The notes under the pieces were generated by a model that ran no database searches, had not been told where the DNA came from, and saw only the letters and a list, made by a program, of their open reading frames with translations. DNA of 20,178 bases, from NCBI GenBank assembly GCA_905198295.1, contig CAJKBW010000053.1, forward strand, positions 1-20,178. Direction: 5' to 3'. How positions within the stretch are numbered: the first letter of the stretch is position 1; each line of letters opens with the position of its first letter. The stretch is from an uncultured Oscillospiraceae bacterium (GTDB lineage Bacteria; Bacillota; Clostridia; Oscillospirales; Acutalibacteraceae). Position numbers and translations under genes: made by a program. Shown here one piece after another: positions 1-7,576 of the stretch.

Positions 1-52
1 GTCGACCTCTAGCGTGACAGGCTAGCGTTCTAACCAGCTGAACTACCGGGCC
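1..52 (-). tRNA. tRNA-Asp (anticodon GTC), 3' part cut off by the window edge
   Basis: Read on the minus strand, the gene starts at 52 with acceptor strand GGCCCGG followed by TA. The D-stem GTTC/GAAC encloses an AGCTGGTTA loop. The anticodon stem CTAGC/GCTAG encloses loop CTGTCAC, with anticodon GTC at 16-18, which reads aspartate codons. The variable region and the first T-arm bases reach position 1; the T-loop, the acceptor 3' strand and any encoded CCA lie outside. The D-arm and anticodon loop closely match bacterial tRNA-Asp. A near-perfect promoter lies just upstream at 86-114. Confidence 0.93.
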
Positions 53-85
53 ACAATTGCTCACCGCCGTTTGGCGACGGTGTAT

Positions 86-114
86 ATTATACTGTTTCGG
101 CGGGGTGTTGTCAA
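86..114 (-). promoter_or_regulatory. Sigma-70/sigma-A promoter of the tRNA-Asp gene
   Basis: On the minus strand, -35 TTGACA (109-114) is separated by exactly 17 bp from -10 TATAAT (86-91). Both hexamers match the consensus fully, as is common for strong stable-RNA promoters. The predicted start near 79 gives a 5' leader of about 27 nt before the mature tRNA end at 52. Confidence 0.9.
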
Positions 115-185
115 CAGCAAACTGCAATATTTTGAAATTTGTTGCAGAAAGTCCGAAAAAAGCGTGGAAAAGCCCGCCTTCGTGA

Positions 186-214
186 TTGAAAAACGCCGGA
201 GAAGATGCTATACT
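186..214 (+). promoter_or_regulatory. Sigma-A promoter of the ABC/Gld-like operon
   Basis: TTGAAA (186-191) and TATACT (209-214) are separated by 17 bp, and each hexamer has one mismatch to consensus. Transcription would start near 221, leaving an untranslated leader of about 215 nt before the ATG at 437. It is divergent from the tRNA-Asp promoter, with about 70 bp between the two -35 elements. Weaker AT-rich candidates exist near 285-320 but are poorly spaced. Confidence 0.7.
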
Positions 215-220
215 GGACAG

Positions 221-436
221 GTTGCCGGGCCTGTGACACGGGAGAAGAAAAACACACGACGCACACAGTTTTTTTATAGACTGTTTACAAATGGACGACC
301 GGGTTCCGTTAAAATAAAGGAAACGCGGTTCGGACAGGTCACGGGCGCGGCTTGGCGCGGCCTCATTGCGGGGGCATGGGGCGCCAATCCGGCCGGGGAG
401 ACGGCCGAAGGCTATCAACAAACAGGAGGGAACTAC
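221..436 (+). promoter_or_regulatory. Long structured 5' leader of the ABC/Gld-like operon
   Basis: This stretch holds no gene that I can support. Its 3' part can fold: TTGGCGC (352-358) pairs with GCGCCAA (381-387), and the enclosed segment can pair further through CAT/ATG-type contacts. A second hairpin, CGGCC (390-394) with GGCCG (403-407), follows at once. The Shine-Dalgarno AGGAGGG (424-429) sits 16 nt after the second stem. Neither hairpin has a U-tract, so they are not intrinsic terminators; control at translation is more plausible. I do not recognise a known riboswitch class. The upstream half is AT-rich and unstructured by eye. Confidence 0.4.
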
Positions 437-1411
437 ATGATCGAGGTGCAAAACCTGACCAAGCGGTACGGCAACCACTGCGCGGTCCAGGACATCAGCT
501 TCCGGGTGGAAGAAGGGGAGATCCTGGGCTTTCTGGGGCCGAACGGCGCGGGCAAATCGACGACGATGAATATCCTCACCGGATATCTGTCGGCGAGTGA
601 GGGGAAAGTGGCGATCAACGGCTTTGATATTCTGGAGCAGGCCAACGAGGCCAAAGCGAGCATCGGCTATCTGCCGGAGCAGCCGCCGCTGTATCTGGAC
701 ATGACGGTCCGGGACTATCTGGACTTCATGTATGAGCTGAAAAAATGCAAGCTGCCCCGCCGTGAACATATTGCGGAAATCTGCCGGATTGTGAAAATTG
801 AAGACGTATACGGGCGGGTGATCAAGAACCTGTCCAAGGGCTATCGGCAGCGCGTGGGTATCGCGCAGGCGCTCATCGGCAATCCGCCTGTGCTCATTCT
901 CGACGAGCCCACCGTTGGCCTGGACCCGAACCAGATCATCGAAATCCGTTCGCTGATCAAAAGCTTGGGCAAGCATCACACGGTTATCCTGTCCTCCCAC
1001 ATCCTGCCGGAGGTGGAGGCGGTGTGTGACCGCATCGTCATCATCAACCGCGGCACCATTGTGGCGGACGATACGGCGGCGCAGCTGTCCCACAAGTATT
1101 CACAGGATCACCGGATGCTCGCACGTATCGCCGGCCCGGAGAAGGAGATTCAGCAGCTGCTGGAAAAGCTGCCGGGCGCAGATGCGGTGCACTCGCTGGG
1201 CGAAAAGGAGTCCGGGGTATTTGAGTTTGAAATCATCCCGGCGGAGGGCGCGGATATCCGCCGTGACTTGTTTGACCGCCTCTCCTCGCGCAGCTGGCCG
1301 CTGCTCGGGCTGAAATCGATGGAGATGTCGCTTGAGGAGATCTTCACCACCCTCACGCAGGAACGCCTGCCGATGGCCGGGGGTAAGAAAAAGGGAGGCA
1401 AGAAGAAATGA
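437..1411 (+). CDS. ABC transporter ATP-binding protein, GldA/CcmA-like
   Basis: This 324-residue nucleotide-binding subunit should hydrolyse ATP on the cytoplasmic face to drive the membrane partner encoded next. Visible motifs are Walker A GPNGAGKST (34-42), Q-loop Gln82, signature LSKGYRQR (132-139), Walker B VLILDEP (152-158) and the switch His188 in SSHIL. About 100 residues follow the ATPase core, ending in a lysine/glycine-rich tail (about 316-324), as in drug/lipid-type and gliding-type ABC-2 ATPases. The ATG at 437 is chosen because AGGAGGG lies just upstream and MIEVQNLTKRYG is the usual family beginning. An open frame extends upstream but is low-complexity leader. The stop overlaps the next start (ATGA), so translation is probably coupled. 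The substrate is unknown. Confidence 0.93.
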   Translation: MIEVQNLTKRYGNHCAVQDISFRVEEGEILGFLGPNGAGKSTTMNILTGYLSASEGKVAINGFDILEQANEAKASIGYLPEQPPLYLDMTVRDYLDFMYELKKCKLPRREHIAEICRIVKIEDVYGRVIKNLSKGYRQRVGIAQALIGNPPVLILDEPTVGLDPNQIIEIRSLIKSLGKHHTVILSSHILPEVEAVCDRIVIINRGTIVADDTAAQLSHKYSQDHRMLARIAGPEKEIQQLLEKLPGADAVHSLGEKESGVFEFEIIPAEGADIRRDLFDRLSSRSWPLLGLKSMEMSLEEIFTTLTQERLPMAGGKKKGGKKK

Positions 1412-2118
1412 CCGCCATATTCAAACGCGAATTCAAGTCGTTTTTCACCTCGCCGGTCGGCTACGTGGTGCTGGCGCTGGTGATGGGGCTGTCCGGGTTC
1501 TTTTTCTCGCTGTATAATGTTAGGGGCGGGTATGTCACCCTCAGCGGTGTGTTTCAAAACCTGTTTTCCTTCCTGCTTCTTCTCGTGCTGCCGGTGCTGA
1601 CCATGCGGCTGCTCAGTGAAGACAAACGGCAGAAGACCGATCAGGCGCTGCTGACCGCTCCGGTCAGCCTGACCGGCATCGCTTTGGGGAAATTCCTTGC
1701 TGCACTGCTGGTGTTCGCGATCAGCATTTCGATCACGCTGGTGTTTGCGATCATCATTGCCTTTCAGGTCACCCCCGACTGGATGGTGATCATCGGCAAC
1801 TATATCGGCCTGCTGCTGCTGGGCGGCACCATCATTTCCATCGGCCTGCTGATCTCCAGCCTGACCGAGAGCCAGTTTATTGCCGCGCTCGGTACCTTTA
1901 CGGCGTCGTTCCTGTTTTTGATGATCGACAGTCTGGGCTCGATGTTTTCGGGGAATGCAGTTGTCGCTGCCGTCGTCAACTTTCTGTCCCTCAACCAGCG
2001 GTACAACGATTTCACGCTGGGGGTCATCCATTACGACAACGTGATCTTTTTCCTGAGTATACAGGCGCTGTTTGTGTTCCTGACCGTCCGGGTTCTGGAT
2101 CGCAAGAGATGGAGCTGA
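1408..2118 (+). CDS. ABC-2 type transporter permease, GldF-like
   Basis: This 236-residue integral membrane protein should be the translocating subunit paired with the ATPase before it. It has about six hydrophobic segments, near residues 16-34, 47-66, 93-119, 127-150, 156-175 and 208-229. A short cytoplasmic N-terminus, MTAIFKREFKSFF, is typical of ABC-2 permeases. The cytoplasmic stretch around residues 68-96 (EDKRQKTDQALLTAPVS, then GKFLAA) is the characteristic loop of GldF/NosY-type permeases. Translation starts inside the previous stop codon (ATGA), with GGGAGG a few bases upstream. It is followed after 16 nt by the GldG-like gene. Family assignment is firm; the substrate cannot be read from the sequence. 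Confidence 0.9.
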   Translation: MTAIFKREFKSFFTSPVGYVVLALVMGLSGFFFSLYNVRGGYVTLSGVFQNLFSFLLLLVLPVLTMRLLSEDKRQKTDQALLTAPVSLTGIALGKFLAALLVFAISISITLVFAIIIAFQVTPDWMVIIGNYIGLLLLGGTIISIGLLISSLTESQFIAALGTFTASFLFLMIDSLGSMFSGNAVVAAVVNFLSLNQRYNDFTLGVIHYDNVIFFLSIQALFVFLTVRVLDRKRWS

Positions 2119-2134
2119 GAGGAGGAACATACAG

Positions 2135-3865
2135 ATGAAGAAAAATTTTTCGGAGGAAAACGCCGAACAGAAGGAGCTGATTCCGGCAGCGGAGGAAGCC
2201 GCGGAAGTGGTTCACACGGAAGAGAACTCTGCGGAAGCTGCCGAAGAGACAGTTGCCGATACCGTGCAGGATACAGAGGAGTCGGCGGTGGATCAGTCGA
2301 AAAAGGCCGCAGAGGAAAAGCCGGAAAAGGTACATAAGGATCACCGCAAGCTGCGGTACGGCACCATTGCAACGGCGATGTCGGTGGTGGTGATCGCGGC
2401 GGTGGTACTGTTCAACGTCGTGGTCGGTGTGCTCGACGACCGGTTCCCGCTGACCCTTGATCTGACCAAGGACAGCCTGTTCACCCTGTCCGAACAGAGC
2501 CAGGAGATTGCCAAGAACGTCAAAACCGACGTGGAAATTGTGATGTTTATGCCCGAAGAAATGTTTTCCATGGCAACCGGTTCTGAGCAGCTCGATACCG
2601 TGCTGCGGCAGTTCACGCAGGGCGTGCGCAGCTACGAAAGCCTGTCGGGCGGACGAGTGAAGACCAGCTTTGTCGACCTGTCCAGCAACCCGCTGCTGGC
2701 GGAGGATTACGACAAATACAATATCACCTCCGGCAGCATCCTGTTCCGCTCGGTGCCGGAGGAAGGCTCTGGGGTGGGGGAAAAATACCGTGTTGCGACG
2801 TTTTATGATCTGTACACGGAGGATACCTCCAACTACTATTATACCGGCGAAGTTTCCTATAGCTCGAACGTCGAACAGGTGTTGGCCAAAAACATTAACG
2901 CGGTCAGCAATCTGAATAACCTCAAGGCGATCATGCTGACCGGCCACGGGGAATCAGAAACCACGGTGAGCGCATTGACATCGCTGCTGGAGGAAAATGG
3001 CTATGAGTTGGAAACGGTGAATCCCAGCACCGCGGAGGAATTCAGCGAGGATGCGGTGACCATGTTCATTCCCGCGCCCACAAAGGATTACACCGAGGCG
3101 GAGCTGGAAAAAATCCGTGTGTGGATGGATAACGAGCAGGACGGGGTTAAGCGGCTGGGCCGCAACCTGATGTTGCTGGTCGGCCAGACTGCCAAATGCC
3201 CGGAACTGTACGATTTTGTCAACACCTATTATGGTATCGAGATCACGAACAATGTGGTAGTGGAAACCTCTGTCGGCCGTTATGTGACCAGTCCGTATTC
3301 TCCTCTGGCGGATATCGCTTCCAGCGATTTTACCGAAAACCTGACTTCTGGTATTGCCTTTGCGCCGTTCACTCGGCAGCTGATCCTGCACGAGACCGAC
3401 AGCAGTGAGGATTCGGCGCTGACCAACCATCTGCTGATGTCCTTCCCGGAATCCGCGCAGCTATTGGAGCTGTCTAAAATAGAGGATACGGAATCCGACG
3501 AGCGGACACCGTTTAAAGCGGACAGTTATCCGATTGTCGGTATGGCGTATGCCAATCAGTACGCTTATGATAACACCGGAGATTATCCGGAAAGGGTGGA
3601 AACCAACGTATTGGTGTGCGGCAGCGAAATGCTGCTGATGATGAATCTGCCTACTGTAGACAATGAGGTGCTGCTGCTGCAGAGCATCAACGGCATCTCC
3701 GGCAATGAAGATGCGGTGACGATTTCCGCATTGTCGCTGGATCAGGATACGCTGGTGTTTACGGATCTCAGCAAGTCGGTTCTGTTTGGTCTCTTTGTTA
3801 TCGCGGTGCCGGTGATTCTGCTGGTGATCTGCCTTGTCGTATTCCTGAAGAGGAGGCACTTATGA
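2135..3865 (+). CDS. GldG-family ABC-associated membrane-anchored protein
   Basis: This 576-residue protein has a long acidic, Glu/Ala-rich cytoplasmic head (1-68), a basic stretch, one transmembrane segment (about 76-100), a large extracytoplasmic domain, and a second transmembrane segment near the C-terminus (about 549-570) ending in KRRHL. Just after the first membrane segment comes LDLTKDSLFTLSEQSQEI (108-125), the hallmark of GldG-type proteins, and LTGHGE (268-273) matches their conserved GHGE core. In Bacteroidetes, GldG joins GldA/GldF in a complex needed for gliding. In clostridia the same gene set occurs without known gliding, so the role is open. The start at 2135 follows AGGAGG. 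The stop overlaps the next start (ATGA). The acidic head is unusually long and of low complexity. Confidence 0.87.
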   Translation: MKKNFSEENAEQKELIPAAEEAAEVVHTEENSAEAAEETVADTVQDTEESAVDQSKKAAEEKPEKVHKDHRKLRYGTIATAMSVVVIAAVVLFNVVVGVLDDRFPLTLDLTKDSLFTLSEQSQEIAKNVKTDVEIVMFMPEEMFSMATGSEQLDTVLRQFTQGVRSYESLSGGRVKTSFVDLSSNPLLAEDYDKYNITSGSILFRSVPEEGSGVGEKYRVATFYDLYTEDTSNYYYTGEVSYSSNVEQVLAKNINAVSNLNNLKAIMLTGHGESETTVSALTSLLEENGYELETVNPSTAEEFSEDAVTMFIPAPTKDYTEAELEKIRVWMDNEQDGVKRLGRNLMLLVGQTAKCPELYDFVNTYYGIEITNNVVVETSVGRYVTSPYSPLADIASSDFTENLTSGIAFAPFTRQLILHETDSSEDSALTNHLLMSFPESAQLLELSKIEDTESDERTPFKADSYPIVGMAYANQYAYDNTGDYPERVETNVLVCGSEMLLMMNLPTVDNEVLLLQSINGISGNEDAVTISALSLDQDTLVFTDLSKSVLFGLFVIAVPVILLVICLVVFLKRRHL

Positions 3866-5517
3866 GTAAACAAGTCCGTACGATCATTATCGCGATTGTC
3901 GCGGTTGTGGCGCTGTCGGGCGTGTTGGCCGTACTATTGCTGCTGCCGCAGATGACCGGCGGTCAGACGGATACTTCTTCCGCCGCATCTACGGCCAGCA
4001 ATAGCTCGATTACCCTGCATAACAAGCTGCTCGGCGAAGATGGCAAGGCGGTGGATACGCCGGTCAAAAATGCGGAAATCCTTCTGGATAAGGAAGCGGA
4101 GAAAGAGGCGGATGATACCTCGAGCGCCGCGGAATCAAGCGGGGAGGAAAGCCAGAGCGGGGAGGATGCCCCGGCCGAACGGATTGCCGAGGAACTCACG
4201 TTTATCCTTGCGGAAGGCGGCGATCTGGTAGTGGAGAAATACAAGGATCTGCCGGTCAACACCTCCAAGGCCAGTGCGCTGAAATCCAATCTGGCGACCA
4301 TTACGGCAACCAAAAAGATCGAAATCGCTCAGCAGAACGCCGCAGATTTCGGTTTCGACCGTCCGCAGGCCAAAGTTTCGGTCACCTATCACGACGACTC
4401 CACGTATGCCTTTGAAATTGGAGATAAAGCGCCGCTGGATGCGGGCTACTATTTCCGGGAGCAGGGCTCGTCGGATATCTATCTGGTTTCCCTGTCCTTC
4501 GGGGAAGGCATCCTGCAGAACGGAAAGGATTATGTCGGCCTGAGCATGTATACCAAGCCCTCCTTGAAGGAAGATGCCGACAGCGACACCGTCTGCGTGC
4601 AGGAGATGGCGCTGTCCGGCCGGGTGCGGCAGAATCATCCGTTCAGAATGCGTCAGCAGACGAATGAGGATCCGGACTACGTGATGAGCTCCTATGTGAT
4701 GCTTGAACCGTTCTTCATGCGCCAGATCGACGATAACCAGATCACCACCCTCACCACCAATATGACAGCGCTGACTGCCCAATCCATCGTGTCGGTGTAC
4801 CCGACCGACGAAGAAAAGAACAAATACGGGTTCGACGATCCGTATTCGGTGGCGGATCTGCGGATAGCTGTTCGGCAGGCAGAAGCAACGGCGGATTCTT
4901 CCGACAGTGAGGAAACCGCACCGACGGTGTATTACAATATCCGTCACCATGTGGTCACTCTGGGAGACAAGGATAAAGATGGCAATTACTATGCTATGAT
5001 CACATCGGATGACGAAGAGATGCCGATCATTTATCTCGTGTCCCCATCGGCGGTGCCGTGGGCGGAAACGCAGTACGGCGATGTTCTCGGCACGCTGCTG
5101 TTCCTGCGCAATATTACCAACGTCAAGGATATCGTGGTCAGCTGGGGCGATACGAGCTACACCTTCAATCTGGAGCATTTCCCCAATGCGGAGGAGAGCG
5201 CCGACAAGCTGAAGGTGACGGTGGATGGTAAAGCCTATGATACCGAAAACTTCCGTAAGCTGTATCAGATTATGATGTCGGTCAAGCGCAACGGCGAGGT
5301 GGAGGAAGAGCCGTCCGGCATACCGGATATGACCATTGAAATCCATCCAAATGACGGCAGTGGGGAAATCATAGCGAAATTCTATAAGTATAACGCGAGC
5401 AATTATATCTGCGAGCTGAACGACGGCGACCGCTATTTGGTCACGGCTGCATCGGTGAGTAACACCATGAAGCAGGTGGAGAACTATCTCGCCGGCAAAA
5501 CGATCGTGGCCAACTGA
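3862..5517 (+). CDS. DUF4340-like membrane-anchored protein of the Gld-like ABC operon
   Basis: This 551-residue protein has a single N-terminal membrane anchor (about 7-29) and then a Ser/Thr/Glu/Asp-rich low-complexity linker (about 35-115). A large soluble extracytoplasmic part follows, with repeated patterns of the type 'FGFDRPQAKVSVTY' and 'KYGFDDPYSVADLRI'. These read as two or three copies of a small beta-rich module, as in DUF4340 proteins found beside gldG homologues. No catalytic motif is evident. A role as the outer sensor or scaffold of the ABC complex is inferred from position: it overlaps the GldG-like gene by ATGA and is the last gene before a strong terminator. The family call rests on layout and context rather than on a decisive motif. 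Confidence 0.78.
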   Translation: MSKQVRTIIIAIVAVVALSGVLAVLLLLPQMTGGQTDTSSAASTASNSSITLHNKLLGEDGKAVDTPVKNAEILLDKEAEKEADDTSSAAESSGEESQSGEDAPAERIAEELTFILAEGGDLVVEKYKDLPVNTSKASALKSNLATITATKKIEIAQQNAADFGFDRPQAKVSVTYHDDSTYAFEIGDKAPLDAGYYFREQGSSDIYLVSLSFGEGILQNGKDYVGLSMYTKPSLKEDADSDTVCVQEMALSGRVRQNHPFRMRQQTNEDPDYVMSSYVMLEPFFMRQIDDNQITTLTTNMTALTAQSIVSVYPTDEEKNKYGFDDPYSVADLRIAVRQAEATADSSDSEETAPTVYYNIRHHVVTLGDKDKDGNYYAMITSDDEEMPIIYLVSPSAVPWAETQYGDVLGTLLFLRNITNVKDIVVSWGDTSYTFNLEHFPNAEESADKLKVTVDGKAYDTENFRKLYQIMMSVKRNGEVEEEPSGIPDMTIEIHPNDGSGEIIAKFYKYNASNYICELNDGDRYLVTAASVSNTMKQVENYLAGKTIVAN

Positions 5518-5526
5518 ATCGAATAA

Positions 5527-5559
5527 AAAACGGGACGGCGATATACGCCGTCCCGTTTT
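5527..5559 (+). terminator. Rho-independent terminator of the ABC/Gld-like operon
   Basis: A 14-bp perfect stem, AAAACGGGACGGCG (5527-5540) with CGCCGTCCCGTTTT (5546-5559), encloses loop ATATA. The T-run is in the 3' arm, and A-runs in the 5' arm could let it work in both directions. It begins 10 nt after the DUF4340-like stop codon. Confidence 0.93.
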
Positions 5560-5800
5560 GCTGTTGTCGCTTATGTGAAAGATCCCCGGGAAAGGCTAAG
5601 ACGGTTTTCCCGGAAAGAAAAGGCTCTGAAGAGAACGTATATGAACGAAAAAACTACTGGCGATGCCCTTGACCCGTTTACAGATGACGGAGCAGGGGCT
5701 TCAATATCCCTTGAGGTATTGGGTACCTGCCGGGCACTTTCAGGGCACATCCGTTGTCTGGCCGCCTTGATTTGAGCGGGTTTCCGTTTTTTGGGTAAGG
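5560..5800. other. Gene-poor spacer between two terminators
   Basis: About 240 bp separate the terminator of the plus-strand operon from the terminator of the convergent pho operon. Short frames exist: a 66-codon frame from GTG 5575, and a 28-codon frame from ATG 5684 to TGA 5770. None has a Shine-Dalgarno site or a recognisable product. I see no tRNA, no known riboswitch consensus and no long stem. It could be an unrecognised small RNA ending at the 5801-5830 hairpin or a relic of a lost gene. Confidence 0.4.
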
Positions 5801-5830
5801 AAAGCGGCGTCCCGTGCGGGACGCCGCTTT
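5801..5830. terminator. Rho-independent terminator of the pst-pho operon (probably bidirectional)
   Basis: The inverted repeat AAAGCGGCGTCCCG (5801-5814) with CGGGACGCCGCTTT (5817-5830) gives a stem of about 13 bp and a tight GTGC loop. On the minus strand it lies 24 nt after the phoR stop and is followed by TTTCCTTACCC. On the plus strand it is followed by TTTTCTG. It suits ends of transcripts from either side of this convergent junction. Confidence 0.87.
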
Positions 5831-5854
5831 TCTGCGCCTGAAGGAGACAAAAGA

Positions 5855-7510
5855 TTACTCCGGCCAGGTCAGCGTGAAGGTGCTGCCGTTCCCCGGCTCG
5901 CTTTCCACCGTCACGGCGGCTCCAAGATAGGCCGCGCCGTGTTTGACGATCGACAGGCCTAAGCCGGTGCCGCCGATTTCTTTGGAATGGCTTTTATCCA
6001 CCCGATAAAAGCGCTCGAATATGCGCTGCTGGTGAGCGGGCGGAATCCCGATTCCGGTATCGCTGACCGCTAGCACCACCCTGTCGTCCTGCCGCCCGGT
6101 GTGCACCGTCACACGACCGCCGGGACGGTTGTATTTAATGGCGTTGTCGCAGAGATTGAACAGCACCTCTTCGAGGATCGGCCGCACGGTGGACAGTGCC
6201 GCCGGTTCGCCTTCGAGTGTGAGGGTTACTCCTGCCTTGTCGGCAGCGTGATGCAGCCGGTCAAACATCGTGCGCACAAGCTCCTGCAGCTCCACCGTTT
6301 CGCGGACGTAAGGAAGCTGCCCTTCGTCAAGCTGGGAAATTTTAATCACATCGCTGACCAGCGTAATCAGTCTCTGCGCTTCGTCAAAAATACGCCCCGC
6401 GAATTTTTCCACATCCGCGCCCTGCACCATGCCGTCCCGCAGGATTTCCGCGAAGCCGGAGATGGAGGTCAGCGGTGTTTTCAATTCATGGGAGACGTTG
6501 GCCGTGAACTCCCGCCGCAGAGTTTCCCGCTGCAGCTTTTCGGTGATATCCACGAGCAGCAGCACCGCGCCCGAGGGTTTGCCGTCGTGCCAGACCGGGT
6601 TGGCGGTCACTTGACAGGACATTTCCCCGAAGGTCAGCACGGCCGCTTCGTGACGGCCGTCGAGCGCGGTTTCCACCGCGCGGCGGAATGGTTCGCTGCG
6701 ATTGAGTGTCAGGACGTTTTCGGAGGGCTGCACATCCTTTACCTCCAGCAGCCGCAGCGCGCTCGGGTTGACCGACAGCAGCGCACCGTGCTCGTCGATG
6801 ACCAGCAGCCCTTCCTCCATATCGGCGGTGATCTGGGCAAAAGCGGCCTGCTGCCGTTTGGCCTCGGCCAGCTGCACGGCGATGGTTTTCTGCTGTTTGT
6901 GGATCTTGGTCAGCAGCGGAGCAATCTCCTCGTAACTTTCCCCTTCTTCGGGATGCTCAAGATCCAGCTGATTGATCGGCTCCACGATCTTTTTGGATGC
7001 CCGGAAGGCGAAGAAGCCGGACAGCGCCAGCAGCAGAAGGATGATAAAGGCCAGCGGCTGCAGCAGTCCGACAAGCAGGATCGGCACGTTGTATTGGGTG
7101 CTGGATACCCGCAGCACCGAGCCGTCATTCAGCCGGAGGGCGTAATAAACGGTCTGCTCCGCGAGGGTGTCCGATTGTCTCACCGCCTCGCCGGAGCCGG
7201 TTTTGAGCGCTTCCTGGATCTCTTCGCGGTCGGCGTGATTGGTCATCGTACTCTCGTCCGCACGGTTGTCATACAGAACTGTGCCGTCAGCAGCCACCAT
7301 CGTGATGCGCTCCGGCCGGCCGGACAGCTTTTCGAGCGCCGCAGCGCCGTCGCCTTCCACCGCGACAGCAAGATAGGCTGCCTTGTCGTGCAGCTCTTCC
7401 TTGAGCTGCCGGCTGAAATAGGAATACAGAACCCCCATCACGCAGGCGAGGCCACAGACCAGCACCAGTGCGCTCACCAGCAGGATGGTGCGGAAAATTC
7501 GTTTGGTCAT
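5855..7510 (-). CDS. phoR: Phosphate-regulon sensor histidine kinase PhoR
   Basis: This 551-residue membrane kinase should phosphorylate the PhoB-like regulator encoded just before it. Layout: transmembrane helix about 8-32, extracytoplasmic sensing region 33-142, second helix about 143-168, a linker, a PAS-like domain (about 220-325), and a HisKA domain with phospho-acceptor His341 in NVSHELKTPLTSI. The ATPase domain has N-box LFNLCDNAIKYN (450-461), G1 DTGIGIP (484-490), F-box FERFYRVDKSH (498-508) and G2 GTGLGLSIVKH (514-524). The start at 7510 (MTKRIFRTILL) is chosen because GGAAGGACTGGAG precedes it and it opens directly into the first membrane helix; the frame stays open 21 codons further without a better site. 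It is the last gene of the operon, 66 nt after phoB. The phosphate role is inferred from the pst-phoU neighbours. Confidence 0.92.
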   Translation of the reverse strand: MTKRIFRTILLVSALVLVCGLACVMGVLYSYFSRQLKEELHDKAAYLAVAVEGDGAAALEKLSGRPERITMVAADGTVLYDNRADESTMTNHADREEIQEALKTGSGEAVRQSDTLAEQTVYYALRLNDGSVLRVSSTQYNVPILLVGLLQPLAFIILLLLALSGFFAFRASKKIVEPINQLDLEHPEEGESYEEIAPLLTKIHKQQKTIAVQLAEAKRQQAAFAQITADMEEGLLVIDEHGALLSVNPSALRLLEVKDVQPSENVLTLNRSEPFRRAVETALDGRHEAAVLTFGEMSCQVTANPVWHDGKPSGAVLLLVDITEKLQRETLRREFTANVSHELKTPLTSISGFAEILRDGMVQGADVEKFAGRIFDEAQRLITLVSDVIKISQLDEGQLPYVRETVELQELVRTMFDRLHHAADKAGVTLTLEGEPAALSTVRPILEEVLFNLCDNAIKYNRPGGRVTVHTGRQDDRVVLAVSDTGIGIPPAHQQRIFERFYRVDKSHSKEIGGTGLGLSIVKHGAAYLGAAVTVESEPGNGSTFTLTWPE

Positions 7511-7576
7511 AAACTCCAGTCCTTCCTCAGACGGGCCGATTCCGCCCGCGGCCGTCGAACCGGCCGCAAACACGGT

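Noticed and set aside
71..436. In-frame open reading extension upstream of the ABC ATPase
   Set aside because: It lies across the promoter and leader, has no ribosome site at its beginning and no family similarity. The ATG at 437 has AGGAGGG and the expected N-terminus.
221..436. Match to a known riboswitch (guanidine, c-di-GMP, TPP, SAM, T-box)
   Set aside because: None of the conserved core motifs of these classes is present when read by eye; only generic stems are seen.
5575..5775. 66-codon frame starting with GTG
   Set aside because: No Shine-Dalgarno before the GTG, composition unlike neighbours and no recognisable features.
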